In this document: positions 1 to 8,132 of the stretch, piece by piece
Layout: every line of letters begins with the position of its first letter
Position numbering within the stretch: position 1 is the stretch's first letter
Origin: Betaproteobacteria bacterium
Lineage (GTDB): Bacteria; Pseudomonadota; Gammaproteobacteria; Burkholderiales; Sulfuricellaceae
DNA: 56,648 nt
Reading direction: 5' to 3'
Assembly: GCA_021373185.1 (NCBI GenBank)
Contig: JAJFTF010000054.1
Coordinates: 1 to 56,648 of the forward strand
Notes under the pieces: generated by a model
Told to the model about the DNA's origin: nothing
Seen by the model: the letters and a program-made list of their open reading frames with translations, nothing else
Databases searched by the model: none
Position numbers and translations under genes: made by a program

Positions 1-139
1 AGCCTTTGGCTTCGCCGCCGAATTTCTTCGACAGGATCGTGGTGATCGCCGCCGTCAGCGTGGTCTTGCCGTGGTCTACGTGACCAATCGTGCCGACGTT
101 GACGTGCGGCTTCGTACGCTCAAATTTACTTTTTGCCAT
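1..139 (-). CDS. tuf: Elongation factor Tu, N-terminal fragment (runs off the window)
   Basis: The reverse strand begins [20 protein letters not shown] and continues [16 protein letters not shown], which is the EF-Tu N-terminus with its GTP-binding P-loop (GHVDHGKT). EF-Tu carries aminoacyl-tRNA to the ribosome using GTP. Only about 46 codons are inside the window. The ATG at 137-139 is preceded by an AGGAAA-type ribosome site. Four tRNA genes lie immediately upstream on the same strand in the order Thr-Tyr-Gly-Thr-tuf, the arrangement of E. coli thrU-tyrU-glyT-thrT-tufB, so co-transcription from the promoter near 709-737 is expected. Confidence 0.97.
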   Translation of the reverse strand, partial: MAKSKFERTKPHVNVGTIGHVDHGKTTLTAAITTILSKKFGGEAKG

Positions 140-179
140 GACATTTCCTTTTTAGCACTATATCTAAAATAGTAAATTA

Positions 180-254
180 TGGAGCCCATGATCGGAATTG
201 AACCGATGACCTCACCCTTACCAAGGGTGTGCTCTACCCCTGAGCTACATGGGC
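180..254 (-). tRNA. thrT: tRNA-Thr (anticodon GGT)
   Basis: The reverse strand folds into a full cloverleaf starting GCCCATGTAGCTC, with anticodon loop TTGGTAA (GGT, reading ACC/ACU), TPsiC arm GGTTCAATTCC and encoded CCA at 180-182. It lies 40 bases upstream of tuf and is the last of four tRNAs in the operon. Confidence 0.97.
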
Positions 255-279
255 ATTAAACCTGTGCCACCAACACTAC

Positions 280-353
280 TGGAGCGGGTGAAGGGAATCG
301 AACCCTCGTCGTAAGTTTGGAAAACTTCTGCTCTACCATTGAGCTACACCCGC
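280..353 (-). tRNA. glyT: tRNA-Gly (anticodon TCC)
   Basis: The reverse strand starts GCGGGTGTAGCTCAATGG, has anticodon TCC in the loop TTTCCAA, TPsiC arm GGTTCGATTCC, and an encoded CCA. It is third in the Thr-Tyr-Gly-Thr-tuf operon, matching the E. coli order. Confidence 0.97.
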
Positions 354-437
354 ATTACGGGACAAGAGCTAGAAACAGGAACAATCCCATCTTAAAATTT
401 AGCCAAAACCCAAAACTAAACTACAAACAACAAAATC

Positions 438-522
<85 letters not shown>

Positions 523-615
523 GAACGTAACCGCTAATTATGCAGGCGCTTTGCCATTCTGTCAAACACATTTGCCTCATGCAGAAGACAATCTGCCGCT
601 GCAGCGCCGGAAATC

Positions 616-691
616 TGGTGCCGGCACCAAGAATCGAACTCGGGACCTCCTGATTACAAGTCAGGCGCACTACCAACTGTGCTATACCGGC
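616..691 (-). tRNA. thrU: tRNA-Thr (anticodon TGT)
   Basis: The reverse strand starts GCCGGTATAGCACAGTTGG, has anticodon TGT (CTTGTAA loop, reading ACA), TPsiC arm AGTTCGATTCT and encoded CCA at 616-618. It is the first gene of the tRNA-tuf operon; the promoter -10 lies about 18 bases upstream of its mature 5' end. Confidence 0.97.
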
Positions 692-708
692 AAAAACCCA
701 AGGGCGGC

Positions 709-737
709 ATTATAGGGTGTTAGCGCACGCACGGCAA
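709..737 (-). promoter_or_regulatory. Sigma-70 promoter of the tRNA-tuf operon
   Basis: On the reverse strand there is a -35 TTGCCG (732-737), exactly 17 bases of spacer, and a perfect -10 TATAAT (709-714). The -10 is followed by a GC-only stretch (GCCGCCC). A GC-rich discriminator is the mark of growth-rate and ppGpp controlled stable-RNA promoters, so stringent control is inferred. The element sits just upstream of the first tRNA. Confidence 0.85.
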
Positions 738-904
738 ATACGATTTGCATGCGGAGCCGAAAAAGCGGAGAAGACATTGAGATATTTTGGGAAGCCCGGC
801 TGATTGACTACGCTCCGGGAAGGCAATGCTGCGTGCGTCATGCAGAATGCCACTGCAACTCAAAAACCACTAGTAAACCTGCGTTCACAGGGCTTGCAAG
901 CATG

Positions 905-1330
905 CTATTTAATTATTTTTAGCTGCGGCTTGCCGCGCGGAGCCGGCGGCTCGCCATCGGGAAGCAGCGTTGATCCGGCGTCGCTGGATATTGTCTCGTC
1001 CGGGACACCCTCTTCGCCCTCCTGCTCAGGGAAAGAAAGCCCCTGGGCATTTTCGCGCGCATAGATGCTGATCACAGAACCAACCGGAATCTCTATGTCG
1101 CGTGCAACCCCGCCAAACCGGGCGGAAAACCGGATCAGATCATTGCCCAGAGTCAGATTGCGCGCCGATACCGGACTGATATTCAGAATAATCTGCCCAT
1201 CCTTCACAAACTCCATCGGCACACGCGTGTGCTTGCCCACCTTGATAGCGAGATAAGGAGTCAGACCGCTGTCCGCGCACCACTCGTAAATGGCGCGAAT
1301 AAAGTAAGGTCGGGTAGACAGTTCACTCAC
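905..1330 (-). CDS. sspB: SspB, ClpXP protease specificity-enhancing factor
   Basis: SspB delivers ssrA-tagged proteins from stalled ribosomes to ClpXP. The protein (about 141 aa) begins VSELSTRPYFIRAIYEWCAD and continues through TPYLAIKV and the ISPVSARNLTLGNDLI segment of the family's substrate-binding fold. A low-complexity acidic/proline linker and a C-terminal basic-hydrophobic tail (KPQLKIIK) follow; in the family that tail is the ClpX-docking peptide. The open frame extends upstream to 1459, but that part lies inside sspA, so I chose the GTG at 1328-1330. It overlaps the sspA stop (GTGA), implying translational coupling. No good terminator is seen downstream. Confidence 0.93.
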   Translation of the reverse strand: MSELSTRPYFIRAIYEWCADSGLTPYLAIKVGKHTRVPMEFVKDGQIILNISPVSARNLTLGNDLIRFSARFGGVARDIEIPVGSVISIYARENAQGLSFPEQEGEEGVPDETISSDAGSTLLPDGEPPAPRGKPQLKIIK

Positions 1331-1926
1331 TTGCGCATGGCTTTTTCGGACGGAGTCAGCGCCTCGATAAATGCCGGGCGACTGAACAGCCGCTCGCCAT
1401 ATTTCAGCAAGGCTGCGGCCTGCTTCGGCATAACAATCCCGTAATAATCCAGACGCCACAACATGGGCGCAATCGCCACGTCGAGCATGGAAAACTCTTC
1501 GCCCAGCATGAATTTCTGCTTGGCAAACAGCGGCGCCAACTGCGTCAGACTGTCACGTACCGTAGCGCGCGACTTTTCAGCCGCTTTCTGGCTGCCGTGC
1601 TCAAGGGCATCGACATGGCTGAACAATTCCTGCTCAAAGCGATACAGGAAGAGCCTCGCCCTGCCCCGCATCACCGGATCGGCCGGCATCAACTGCGGAT
1701 GGGGAAAACGCTCATCGATGTATTCATTAATGATGTTTGCCTCATGCAGGATCAGATCACGCTCCACCAGAACGGGCACCTGATTATAGGGATTCATCAC
1801 CGCCAGATCTTCAGGCTTGTTATGGAGATCCACATCGATAATCTGGAAATCCATGCCTTTTTCATACAGCACAATTCGGCATCTTTGGCTGAAGGGGCAC
1901 GTAGTGCCGGAATAAAGGGTCATCAT
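1327..1926 (-). CDS. sspA: SspA, stringent starvation protein A (GST-fold)
   Basis: This 199-aa protein has a glutathione-S-transferase fold: an N-terminal thioredoxin-like half starting MMTLYSGTTCPFSQRCRIVL with the cis-Pro segment NQVPVLVERDLILHEANII, then an all-helical half. In the family SspA binds RNA polymerase and changes promoter use during starvation and stress rather than acting as a detoxifying transferase. It is followed by sspB in a GTGA overlap. The sspA-sspB pair next to the bc1 operon is a common arrangement in beta- and gammaproteobacteria. The start ATG at 1924-1926 gives the expected N-terminus. Confidence 0.95.
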   Translation of the reverse strand: MMTLYSGTTCPFSQRCRIVLYEKGMDFQIIDVDLHNKPEDLAVMNPYNQVPVLVERDLILHEANIINEYIDERFPHPQLMPADPVMRGRARLFLYRFEQELFSHVDALEHGSQKAAEKSRATVRDSLTQLAPLFAKQKFMLGEEFSMLDVAIAPMLWRLDYYGIVMPKQAAALLKYGERLFSRPAFIEALTPSEKAMRK

Positions 1927-2102
1927 AAGTTTTCTACCGCCACCAAAATTTAGTCATCGTTATATGCTGAAAAATCCGGGAGTCCCAATACAAAATGTCC
2001 AACGATCAGAACAGACGACCTGTCGAGAGGACACCCCCGCATGCTCCAGCTAATTGATTCATACTAACATTTTATCGAGTTGATTTGCTAGGGTTAAATG
2101 CC

Positions 2103-2126
2103 AAAACGGGCCATGGTGGCCCGTTT
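2103..2126 (-). terminator. Hairpin downstream of the bc1 operon
   Basis: A perfect 9-bp stem (AAACGGGCC at 2104-2112 with GGCCCGTTT at 2118-2126) encloses a 5-nt loop. It lies 47 bases past the petC stop. On the minus strand the stem is followed by a short T-rich stretch (TTTTGGCATTT), so it is a plausible but not ideal intrinsic terminator. Confidence 0.5.
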
Positions 2127-2172
2127 CAGCGCGCCCCAAAGGGGCAAACCCAACTCAATCGAATGCGATGAA

Positions 2173-2886
2173 CTAGTGGATATCCTTCCAGTATTCTTTC
2201 TTCAGCATATAAGCCACCACGAAGAAAACGCCCAGGAAGAGTAGGACCACAATGCCCAGCTTCATGCGCGTCGCCTTCATCGGCTCGCCCATGAACACCA
2301 GGTAATTCACCAAATCCGCCGCCATGCCGTCGTACTCCGCCGGAGTCAGCTTGCCGGGCTTGTCCAGCATCAGTTTGTGGGTCTCATGCTCGCCGTGTTT
2401 TTCGACATGCAGCACCTGCTCGCCCTGCAATTCGTACAGCACGTGCGGCATGCCGACTTTATCGAACGCCACATTGTTCCAGCCGGTCGGGCGAGTTTCG
2501 TCGCGATAGAAACCGCGCAGATAGGTATAAAGCCAATCCGCGCCGCGCGAACGGGAAATCACCGACAGATCGGGAGGCGCAGCACCGAACCAAGCTTGGG
2601 CCTCACCTTTGTTCATGCTGTTGGTCATCGGATCGCCGACTTTGACACCGGTAAAGATCAAGTTGTCCTTGATCTGCTGTTCGGTCAGCCCGATATCCTG
2701 CAGCCGGTTATAGCGCATGGCTTGGGCGCTGTGGCAAGGCAGGCAATAGTTAACAAAGGTTTTTGCGCCACGCTGCAGCGATGCATTGTCATCGAGACGG
2801 ACAGGCGCCTTATCCAGATGGATATCGCTGGAAGCGAACGCCATCGTCGAAGCCAGCAGGCTTGCAAGAAAAAGTATCTTTTTCAT
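2173..2886 (-). CDS. petC: Cytochrome c1, heme subunit of the bc1 complex
   Basis: Cytochrome c1 passes electrons from the Rieske centre to soluble cytochrome c in the periplasm. The sequence shows a signal peptide (MKKILFLASLLASTMAFA), one heme site CLPCH early in the mature protein, the family motif GAAPPDLSVISRSRGADWLY, PHVLYELQG, a methionine-containing region and a single C-terminal membrane anchor (LGIVVLLFLGVFFVVAYML) ending KKEYWKDIH. The frame is open to 2919, but ATG 2884-2886 gives the signal peptide directly and overlaps the petB stop as TAATG. About 237 aa. It is last in petA-petB-petC. Confidence 0.96.
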   Translation of the reverse strand: MKKILFLASLLASTMAFASSDIHLDKAPVRLDDNASLQRGAKTFVNYCLPCHSAQAMRYNRLQDIGLTEQQIKDNLIFTGVKVGDPMTNSMNKGEAQAWFGAAPPDLSVISRSRGADWLYTYLRGFYRDETRPTGWNNVAFDKVGMPHVLYELQGEQVLHVEKHGEHETHKLMLDKPGKLTPAEYDGMAADLVNYLVFMGEPMKATRMKLGIVVLLFLGVFFVVAYMLKKEYWKDIH

Positions 2887-4121
2887 TATCCTGTCACCCT
2901 TTCCGGTTCCGGTTTGCATTTGTCAATTTTGGTATACCACGGCATCAGCAGGAAGAAGCCCAAGTAAACCGTCGTCAGTATCTGTGAGAGTACCGTGTAG
3001 AGCGGGGTGACCGGCAGCATGCCCAGCCAGCCCAAGCCAAGAAAACTGACCACGAACAGCGCCAGCGCAGTTTTGTAAATCGGACCGCGATAACGGATCG
3101 ACTTGACCGGCGAACGATCGAGCCAAGGCAGGAAGCAAATGATCATGACCGCCACGCCCATCGCAATCACGCCGGGGAACTGCGAACCGAACATCGGCGG
3201 CACCGCACGCAGCACGGCATAAAACGGCGTGAAGTACCAGACCGGCGCAATGTGCGGCGGGGTCTTCAAAGGATCAGCGGGGAAGAAGTTGTTATCCTCG
3301 ATGAAATAGCCGCCCAAGTCCGGCGCAAAGAACACGATCGCCGAAAACACCATCAGGAACACCACGACGCCAACGATATCCTTCACCGTGTAGTACGGGT
3401 GAAAGGGAATGCCGTCGAGCGGGATATGGGTAACCGGATCCTTGTTTTTCTTGATTTCAACGCCGTCCGGGTTGTTCGAACCGACTTCATGCAACGCGAT
3501 GATGTGCGCCACCACCAACCCAACCAGCACCAGCGGAATCGCTGCCACGTGGAAAGCGAAAAAGCGGTTCAGCGTCGCATCGGAAATCACGTAATCACCG
3601 CGAATCCACAGCGACAGGTCCGCCCCGACAAACGGCACGGCGGAGAACAGGTTGACGATCACCTGCGCACCCCAGTAGGACATCTGACCCCAAGGCAGCA
3701 GGTAGCCCATGAAGGCTTCCGCCATCAGGGCGAGGTAGATGCACATGCCGAAAATCCAGATCAGTTCGCGCGGCTTGCGGTAGGAACCGTACATCAGCCC
3801 GCGGAACATGTGCAGATACACCACCACGAAGAACATCGAAGCGCCGGTGGAATGAATGTAGCGAATCAGCCAGCCCCATGGCACGTCACGCATGATGTAC
3901 TCAACCGAATAGAAGGCGAGCGCCGCATCCGGCTTGTAATGCATGGTGAGGAAAATACCGGAAACGATCTGGATGACCAGCACCAGCAACGCCAGGGAAC
4001 CGAAGAAATACCAGAAGTTGAAATTCTTCGGTGCGTAATATTCGGAAAGATGCTCTTTCCACAGCTTGGTAAGGGGGAAGCGCGCATCCACCCAACCCAA
4101 CAGATTTGTCAGACTATTCAT
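2886..4121 (-). CDS. petB: Cytochrome b of the bc1 complex
   Basis: This 411-aa polytopic protein is the quinol-oxidising membrane core of complex III. Visible landmarks are WYFFGSLALLVLVIQIVSG, the first heme-ligand helix (RYIHSTGASMFFVVVYLHMF) and the second (FFAFHVAAIPLVLVGLVVAH). The cd2 region has AIPLDGIPFHPYYTVKD-type sequence, and the Qo-site tetrapeptide is PVWY (in APVWYFTPFYA) rather than the PEWY of mitochondria and alphaproteobacteria. The length is that of a full cyt b fused with its subunit IV part. It overlaps petC by one base and lies 3 bases after petA. Confidence 0.97.
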   Translation of the reverse strand: MNSLTNLLGWVDARFPLTKLWKEHLSEYYAPKNFNFWYFFGSLALLVLVIQIVSGIFLTMHYKPDAALAFYSVEYIMRDVPWGWLIRYIHSTGASMFFVVVYLHMFRGLMYGSYRKPRELIWIFGMCIYLALMAEAFMGYLLPWGQMSYWGAQVIVNLFSAVPFVGADLSLWIRGDYVISDATLNRFFAFHVAAIPLVLVGLVVAHIIALHEVGSNNPDGVEIKKNKDPVTHIPLDGIPFHPYYTVKDIVGVVVFLMVFSAIVFFAPDLGGYFIEDNNFFPADPLKTPPHIAPVWYFTPFYAVLRAVPPMFGSQFPGVIAMGVAVMIICFLPWLDRSPVKSIRYRGPIYKTALALFVVSFLGLGWLGMLPVTPLYTVLSQILTTVYLGFFLLMPWYTKIDKCKPEPERVTG

Positions 4122-4124
4122 TTA

Positions 4125-4727
4125 TCAAGCTCCCTTGCTGTCGTCGCCAACCAGAATGCGGCTGTCGCTCAAATACTTGTAGGGCGGAATCTCCAGATTG
4201 ATTGGAGCAGGCGAACCGGCAAATACGCGACCGGACAGATCGAAGCGGGAGCCGTGGCAAGGGCAGAAAAAGCCGCCATGCCAGTCGTCGCCCATGCCGC
4301 CTTCGGCGCCAGCCTTCAATTTTTCAGAGGGGGAACAACCGAGGTGAGTGCAGATACCGACCGCTACCAGGATGTTCGCGTGCTCTTTGCGGGAACGCGC
4401 TGCATTCTTGCAATATTCCGGCTGCTGCGGCACCTCACACTTCGGATCGGACAGCTTGCCATCATGCTTCACCAGCAGATCCATCATTTCCTTGGTGCGA
4501 TTCACCACCCACACCGGCTTGCCGCGCCATCCCACGTTCACGATCATGCCCGGCTCAATCTTGCTGATATCCACCTCCACCGGCGCACCAGCCGCCTTGG
4601 CTCGCTGGCTTGGCAACCAACTTGCAAGAAACGGGACAGCCACACCGGCTGCCGCGACCCCACCGACCGCAGTCGTAGCAGCAATCAGAAACCTCCGTTT
4701 GCTGCGATCCACTTCATTTTGGCTCAT
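4125..4727 (-). CDS. petA: Rieske iron-sulfur subunit of the bc1 complex
   Basis: The 200-aa protein carries the [2Fe-2S] centre that takes the first electron from quinol. It has a Tat-type N-terminus (RSKRRFLIAAT) that doubles as the membrane anchor (VGGVAAAGVAVPFLASWL), then a periplasmic domain with both cluster motifs, CTHLGCSP and CPCHGSRFD, and the downstream GPAP-like loop (GSPAPINLEIPPYKY). It is the first gene of petABC; a candidate promoter lies at 4881-4909 on the same strand. Confidence 0.97.
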   Translation of the reverse strand: MSQNEVDRSKRRFLIAATTAVGGVAAAGVAVPFLASWLPSQRAKAAGAPVEVDISKIEPGMIVNVGWRGKPVWVVNRTKEMMDLLVKHDGKLSDPKCEVPQQPEYCKNAARSRKEHANILVAVGICTHLGCSPSEKLKAGAEGGMGDDWHGGFFCPCHGSRFDLSGRVFAGSPAPINLEIPPYKYLSDSRILVGDDSKGA

Positions 4728-4833
4728 ATCACTGACATCCCCATCTTGGAAATTTCAACGGCGCGCTCGATATTGACTCAACAAGTCGCCAATACTAGCT
4801 GCGCCCAGCTAAAAAACAATCTGCCACGAACCT

Positions 4834-4855
4834 TTTCGGATACCCGAATCCGAAA
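4834..4855 (-). promoter_or_regulatory. Inverted repeat in the petABC leader
   Basis: TTTCGGAT (4834-4841) and ATCCGAAA (4848-4855) form a perfect 8-bp inverted repeat with a 6-nt loop, downstream of the candidate petA promoter and about 105 bases before the petA start. It could be an operator for a dimeric regulator or an RNA hairpin; the sequence does not decide. Confidence 0.35.
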
Positions 4856-4880
4856 TACTTCTTGGAACATAAACCCGCCA

Positions 4881-4909
4881 ATTATAACCAATTTACCGGA
4901 AAGAATTAA
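4881..4909 (-). promoter_or_regulatory. Candidate promoter of petABC
   Basis: On the reverse strand, TTAATT (4904-4909) and a perfect TATAAT (4881-4886) are separated by 17 bases. The -35 is weak (three of six positions match). The element is about 150 bases upstream of petA, with a palindrome between them. Confidence 0.5.
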
Positions 4910-4987
4910 CCACTTTTTGCACCCACTCACTCATGGAACGACATTAACCAATTGTTTTATAACTACTTTAACGACAAAACGGCATTA

Positions 4988-5746
4988 CTATACCGGGTTG
5001 TCGATATCTATAAACCGATGGCTGACGCCCAATTTCTCCGCCAGATGCTCGCCCAGCGCCTGCACGCCATAGCGCTCGGTGGCATGATGGCCTGCCGCAA
5101 TGAACGCAACCCCGGTTTCGCGCGCCAGGTGGACGCACTGCTCCGAAATCTCGCCGGTGAGGAAGGCATCCACGCCAAGGCGGATCGCCTCCTCGAAGAG
5201 TCCTTGTGCTCCGCCGCTGCACCAGGCGATGCGCCGCACCGGTCGGCGCTCCTCGCCGATGAACAACGGCTGACGGCCCAGCATGGCGGCCACGTGCGCG
5301 CCGAACTGCGAAAGCGACAACGCTTCCACCAACTCGCCATGGCAAGCAATATTCTGTTCGCCGAACCAGCCATTCACCCTGAAACCCAGCTTCTGCGCCA
5401 ACTGCGCGTTATTTCCCAGCGTTGGATGCGCATCGAGTGGAAGGTGGTAGGCCAGGAGGCTGACGTTATGGCGCAACAGCAGTTCGATGCGGGCACGCTT
5501 CACCCCAGTGATACGGGCATCCTCGTTTTTCCAGAAATAGCCGTGGTGCACCAGGATCGCATCTGCGCCCGCCTCAATCGCCGCCTTGAGCAGATCCAGG
5601 CTCGCGGTTACCCCGGTCACCAAACGGGAAATTTCAGCTCGCCCTTCCACCTGCACGCCATTTGGACAATAATCACGAAACCGGGCCGCATCCAATAGCT
5701 GCCCGGCATAATCCTCCAGCTTGAATAATTCCACGAACACCCCCAA
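4988..5746 (-). CDS. Nif3/YbgI-family dinuclear metal-binding protein
   Basis: This 252-aa protein matches the Nif3-like family, toroidal hexamers with a dinuclear metal site whose in vivo role is unsettled. Recognisable segments are [12 protein letters not shown] near the N-terminus, [11 protein letters not shown] (metal-ligand histidines), [11 protein letters not shown], and C-terminal [18 protein letters not shown]. The start ATG at 5744-5746 gives a normal family length. It is transcribed divergently from the HtrA-type protease gene, with only 47 bases between the two starts. Confidence 0.92.
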   Translation of the reverse strand: MGVFVELFKLEDYAGQLLDAARFRDYCPNGVQVEGRAEISRLVTGVTASLDLLKAAIEAGADAILVHHGYFWKNEDARITGVKRARIELLLRHNVSLLAYHLPLDAHPTLGNNAQLAQKLGFRVNGWFGEQNIACHGELVEALSLSQFGAHVAAMLGRQPLFIGEERRPVRRIAWCSGGAQGLFEEAIRLGVDAFLTGEISEQCVHLARETGVAFIAAGHHATERYGVQALGEHLAEKLGVSHRFIDIDNPV

Positions 5747-5793
5747 CTTAAGAAAAACTCAACAATTTTTAGTCCGCTTCGAGAGAACACACC

Positions 5794-6933
5794 ATGCGCA
5801 GACTCTGGCTCATTTTTGCACAAACCGCCACTATCAGTCTTGCAGCGCTTTTCGTGGTCGCCACGTTAAAGCCCGAGCTTCTACCGTGGCGCGGCAGTTC
5901 GGTGGTTACGGTACAGCAAGCGCCGACGGATAGCGCAGCGCAAAATTCCGGCTCATACCGTATGGCTGCGAAAAAGGCCATGCCCTCAGTAGTCAACGTC
6001 TACACCAGCAAAGAGGTTCCCGCACCACGCAACCCGTTCATGGACGATCCGGTGTTCCGCCGTTATTTCGGCGACCGCTTCGATGGCGAGCCGCAGCGCG
6101 CATCCAGCCTGGGCTCCGGCGTCATCGTCAGCCCCCAGGGTTACATCCTGACCAACCAGCATGTGGTCGAAGCCGCCGATGAAATCGAAGTGGCGCTGGC
6201 CGACGGGCGCAAAAGCTCGGCCCGAATCGTCGGCGCCGACCCTGACACCGATCTCGCCGTGCTGAAAATCGAACTGAAAAATTTGCCCGCCATCACCTTC
6301 GGCCACGCCGAGCAGGTTCAGGTCGGCGATGGCGCACTGGCCATCGGCAACCCCTTCGGCGTAGGCCAGACCGTGACGATGGGCATCATCAGCGCCTTGG
6401 GACGCAGCCATCTGGGTATCAACACGTTCGAAAACTTCATCCAGACCGACGCTGCGATCAACCCCGGCAATTCCGGCGGTGCGCTGGTGGACGCGAGCGG
6501 CAACCTGATCGGCATCAACAGCGCCATCTATTCGCGCAGCGGCGGCTCTCTGGGAATCGGCTTCGCAATTCCCGCCAGCCTCGCCAAGCAAGTGATGGAA
6601 CAAATCATCCGCTACGGCAGCGTGGTGCGCGGCTGGATCGGAGTGGAAGTGCAGGACATCACGCCGGAACTGGCGGAAACATTCAAGTTACACAAAACCG
6701 GCGGCGTGCTGATCGCCGGGGTACTGCGAAACGGACCTGCCGACCGGGGCGGCATCAAACCGGGCGACCTCCTGCTGGAAATCAATGGCAAGGCGGTCGC
6801 CGACTCCACCGACATGCTCAACCAGATTTCCGGGCTGACACCGAACAAGGTCGCCACCATTAAAATCCAGCGCAACCAGACCGAAGCGCTGTTGCACCTC
6901 AATATCGGCAAGAGACCCAGGCAAAATAATTAA
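5794..6933 (+). CDS. DegS-like membrane-anchored HtrA serine protease
   Basis: The 379-aa protein has one N-terminal membrane segment (about residues 5-25), a trypsin-like domain and a single PDZ domain (about 265-375). The catalytic triad is visible: His123 in TNQHVVEA, Asp153 in DTDLAVLKIE and Ser227 in NPGNSGGAL. One PDZ and an uncleaved anchor fit DegS/AlgW, which cleave the anti-sigma factor RseA/MucA to release the envelope-stress sigma factor; DegP/DegQ have two PDZ domains and a cleaved signal. No rpoE/rseA genes are in the window, so that role is inferred. It is monocistronic as far as seen. Confidence 0.9.
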   Translation: MRRLWLIFAQTATISLAALFVVATLKPELLPWRGSSVVTVQQAPTDSAAQNSGSYRMAAKKAMPSVVNVYTSKEVPAPRNPFMDDPVFRRYFGDRFDGEPQRASSLGSGVIVSPQGYILTNQHVVEAADEIEVALADGRKSSARIVGADPDTDLAVLKIELKNLPAITFGHAEQVQVGDGALAIGNPFGVGQTVTMGIISALGRSHLGINTFENFIQTDAAINPGNSGGALVDASGNLIGINSAIYSRSGGSLGIGFAIPASLAKQVMEQIIRYGSVVRGWIGVEVQDITPELAETFKLHKTGGVLIAGVLRNGPADRGGIKPGDLLLEINGKAVADSTDMLNQISGLTPNKVATIKIQRNQTEALLHLNIGKRPRQNN

Positions 6934-7026
6934 CTTGCATTTGGCACGCCAATTCCGCTGCCGATCATGCCGCAAAACCACCACCAGAAATACGCCTGAC
7001 CAGACAAAAAAACCCGACATCGGTCA

Positions 7027-7059
7027 ATTCCAACGGAATAATATTTCTTTTATTGGAAT
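7027..7059. promoter_or_regulatory. Inverted repeat upstream of the hydrogenase operon
   Basis: ATTCCAA (7027-7033) and TTGGAAT (7053-7059) form a 7-bp inverted repeat with a 19-nt AT-rich centre, in the 250-bp gap between the protease gene and hupU. It may be a regulator site for the signalling operon. No convincing -35/-10 pair or sigma-54 element was found in this gap. Confidence 0.3.
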
Positions 7060-7183
7060 AGAACATCCTTTCCTTGTCACCTCTGCTATTCAGCATAAAT
7101 ATTTTGTGTTAGCCTCATAAAAAACAAAAACATACGACTTACATGCTTAATTGTGGCAGTCGCCTATTAAATAAAGAGGGAAT

Positions 7184-8119
7184 ATGACTTCGTTATATTG
7201 GCTGCAATGCGGCGGATGCGGAGGCGACACCATGTCGCTCCTCGGCACCGAAGCACCCGACGTACCAACCCTGATGCAATCGCTGGACGTAGACCTTTTG
7301 TGGCACCCCTCGCTTTCCAGCCTTTCTCCGGCCAAGCAAGAGACTTTGCTTGACGACCTGAAATCCGGCGCCAAACCGCTCGATGTACTGGTTGTCGAAG
7401 GTGCCGTAGTGCGCGGCCCTGCCGGCACCGGCATGTTCGATGCGCGTGGCGGACAACCACGCAAGGATGTGGCAGTAGCGCTCGCCAAGCAGGCCCGATT
7501 TGTGATCGCGCTTGGCACCTGCGCGAGCTTTGGCGGTTTTGGCGCCGACGGCGAGATCGAGGCAACCGGCTTGCAATTTACCAAGTCACAAAAAGGTGGC
7601 TTGCTGGGTGCAGATTTTCAAGCGAAGTCGGGACTGCCGGTGCTCAATCTGGCCGGTTGCCCCTGTCACCACGACGTCCTCGGCAACGTCCTGCTGGCAC
7701 TCGCTGCCAATGCCAAAGTCGAACTCGACGAGTTCCAGCGCCCGCTGGACTGGTACGGGATGACGGTGCATCAAGGCTGCACCCGCAACGAATACCATGA
7801 ATATCGCGTCGAAGAGGAAGACTTCGGCCAGAAGGGCTGCCTGTTCTTCCACAAGGGCTGCCATGGCCCGCTGGTCGGCGGCACCTGCAACAAAACATTG
7901 TGGAACCAGCGTTCATCGAAAACGCGCGCCGGAGTGCCATGCTTCGGTTGCACCAGCCCCGAATTCCCCGCCGCAGACCCGTTTTTTGAAACCCGCAATA
8001 TCGAAGGCATCCCGATTGCCCTGCCAATGGGCGTCAGTCGCGCCCATTACATGGTTTACAAGGGCATGGCCGCCGCCGCTGCACCGGAGCGGTTGAAAAA
8101 GCGAATTACCGAAGTCTGA
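7184..8119 (+). CDS. hupU: [NiFe]-hydrogenase small subunit, cytosolic group 2 (HupU/HoxB-like)
   Basis: The small subunit carries the FeS relay from the NiFe site. There is no Tat leader: the protein starts MTSLYWLQCGGCGGDTMSLL, so it is cytosolic, as in group 2 (cyanobacterial uptake and H2-sensing) enzymes. Proximal-cluster ligands are in CGGCGGD, GTCASFGG and GCPCHHD. The distal cluster is formed by HQGC and the following KGC/KGCH cysteines, and the medial cluster by GGTCNKTLW and VPCFGCTSPEFP. At 311 aa it has normal length, with a good AGAGGGA ribosome site. It is the first gene of a nine-gene run ending at 19193. Its position next to a histidine kinase favours sensing over energy metabolism. 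Confidence 0.92.
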   Translation: MTSLYWLQCGGCGGDTMSLLGTEAPDVPTLMQSLDVDLLWHPSLSSLSPAKQETLLDDLKSGAKPLDVLVVEGAVVRGPAGTGMFDARGGQPRKDVAVALAKQARFVIALGTCASFGGFGADGEIEATGLQFTKSQKGGLLGADFQAKSGLPVLNLAGCPCHHDVLGNVLLALAANAKVELDEFQRPLDWYGMTVHQGCTRNEYHEYRVEEEDFGQKGCLFFHKGCHGPLVGGTCNKTLWNQRSSKTRAGVPCFGCTSPEFPAADPFFETRNIEGIPIALPMGVSRAHYMVYKGMAAAAAPERLKKRITEV

Positions 8120-8132
8120 CAGAAAGCGCGTC

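Noticed and set aside
3252..5072. 606-codon open frame on the plus strand
   Set aside because: It lies antisense to petB and petA, which are unambiguous; the protein is His/Arg/Gln-rich with no domain. Long antisense frames are expected in GC-rich genes.
7154..7175. TGGCAG before the hydrogenase operon as a sigma-54 -24 element
   Set aside because: No TTGC-like -12 element follows at the right distance.
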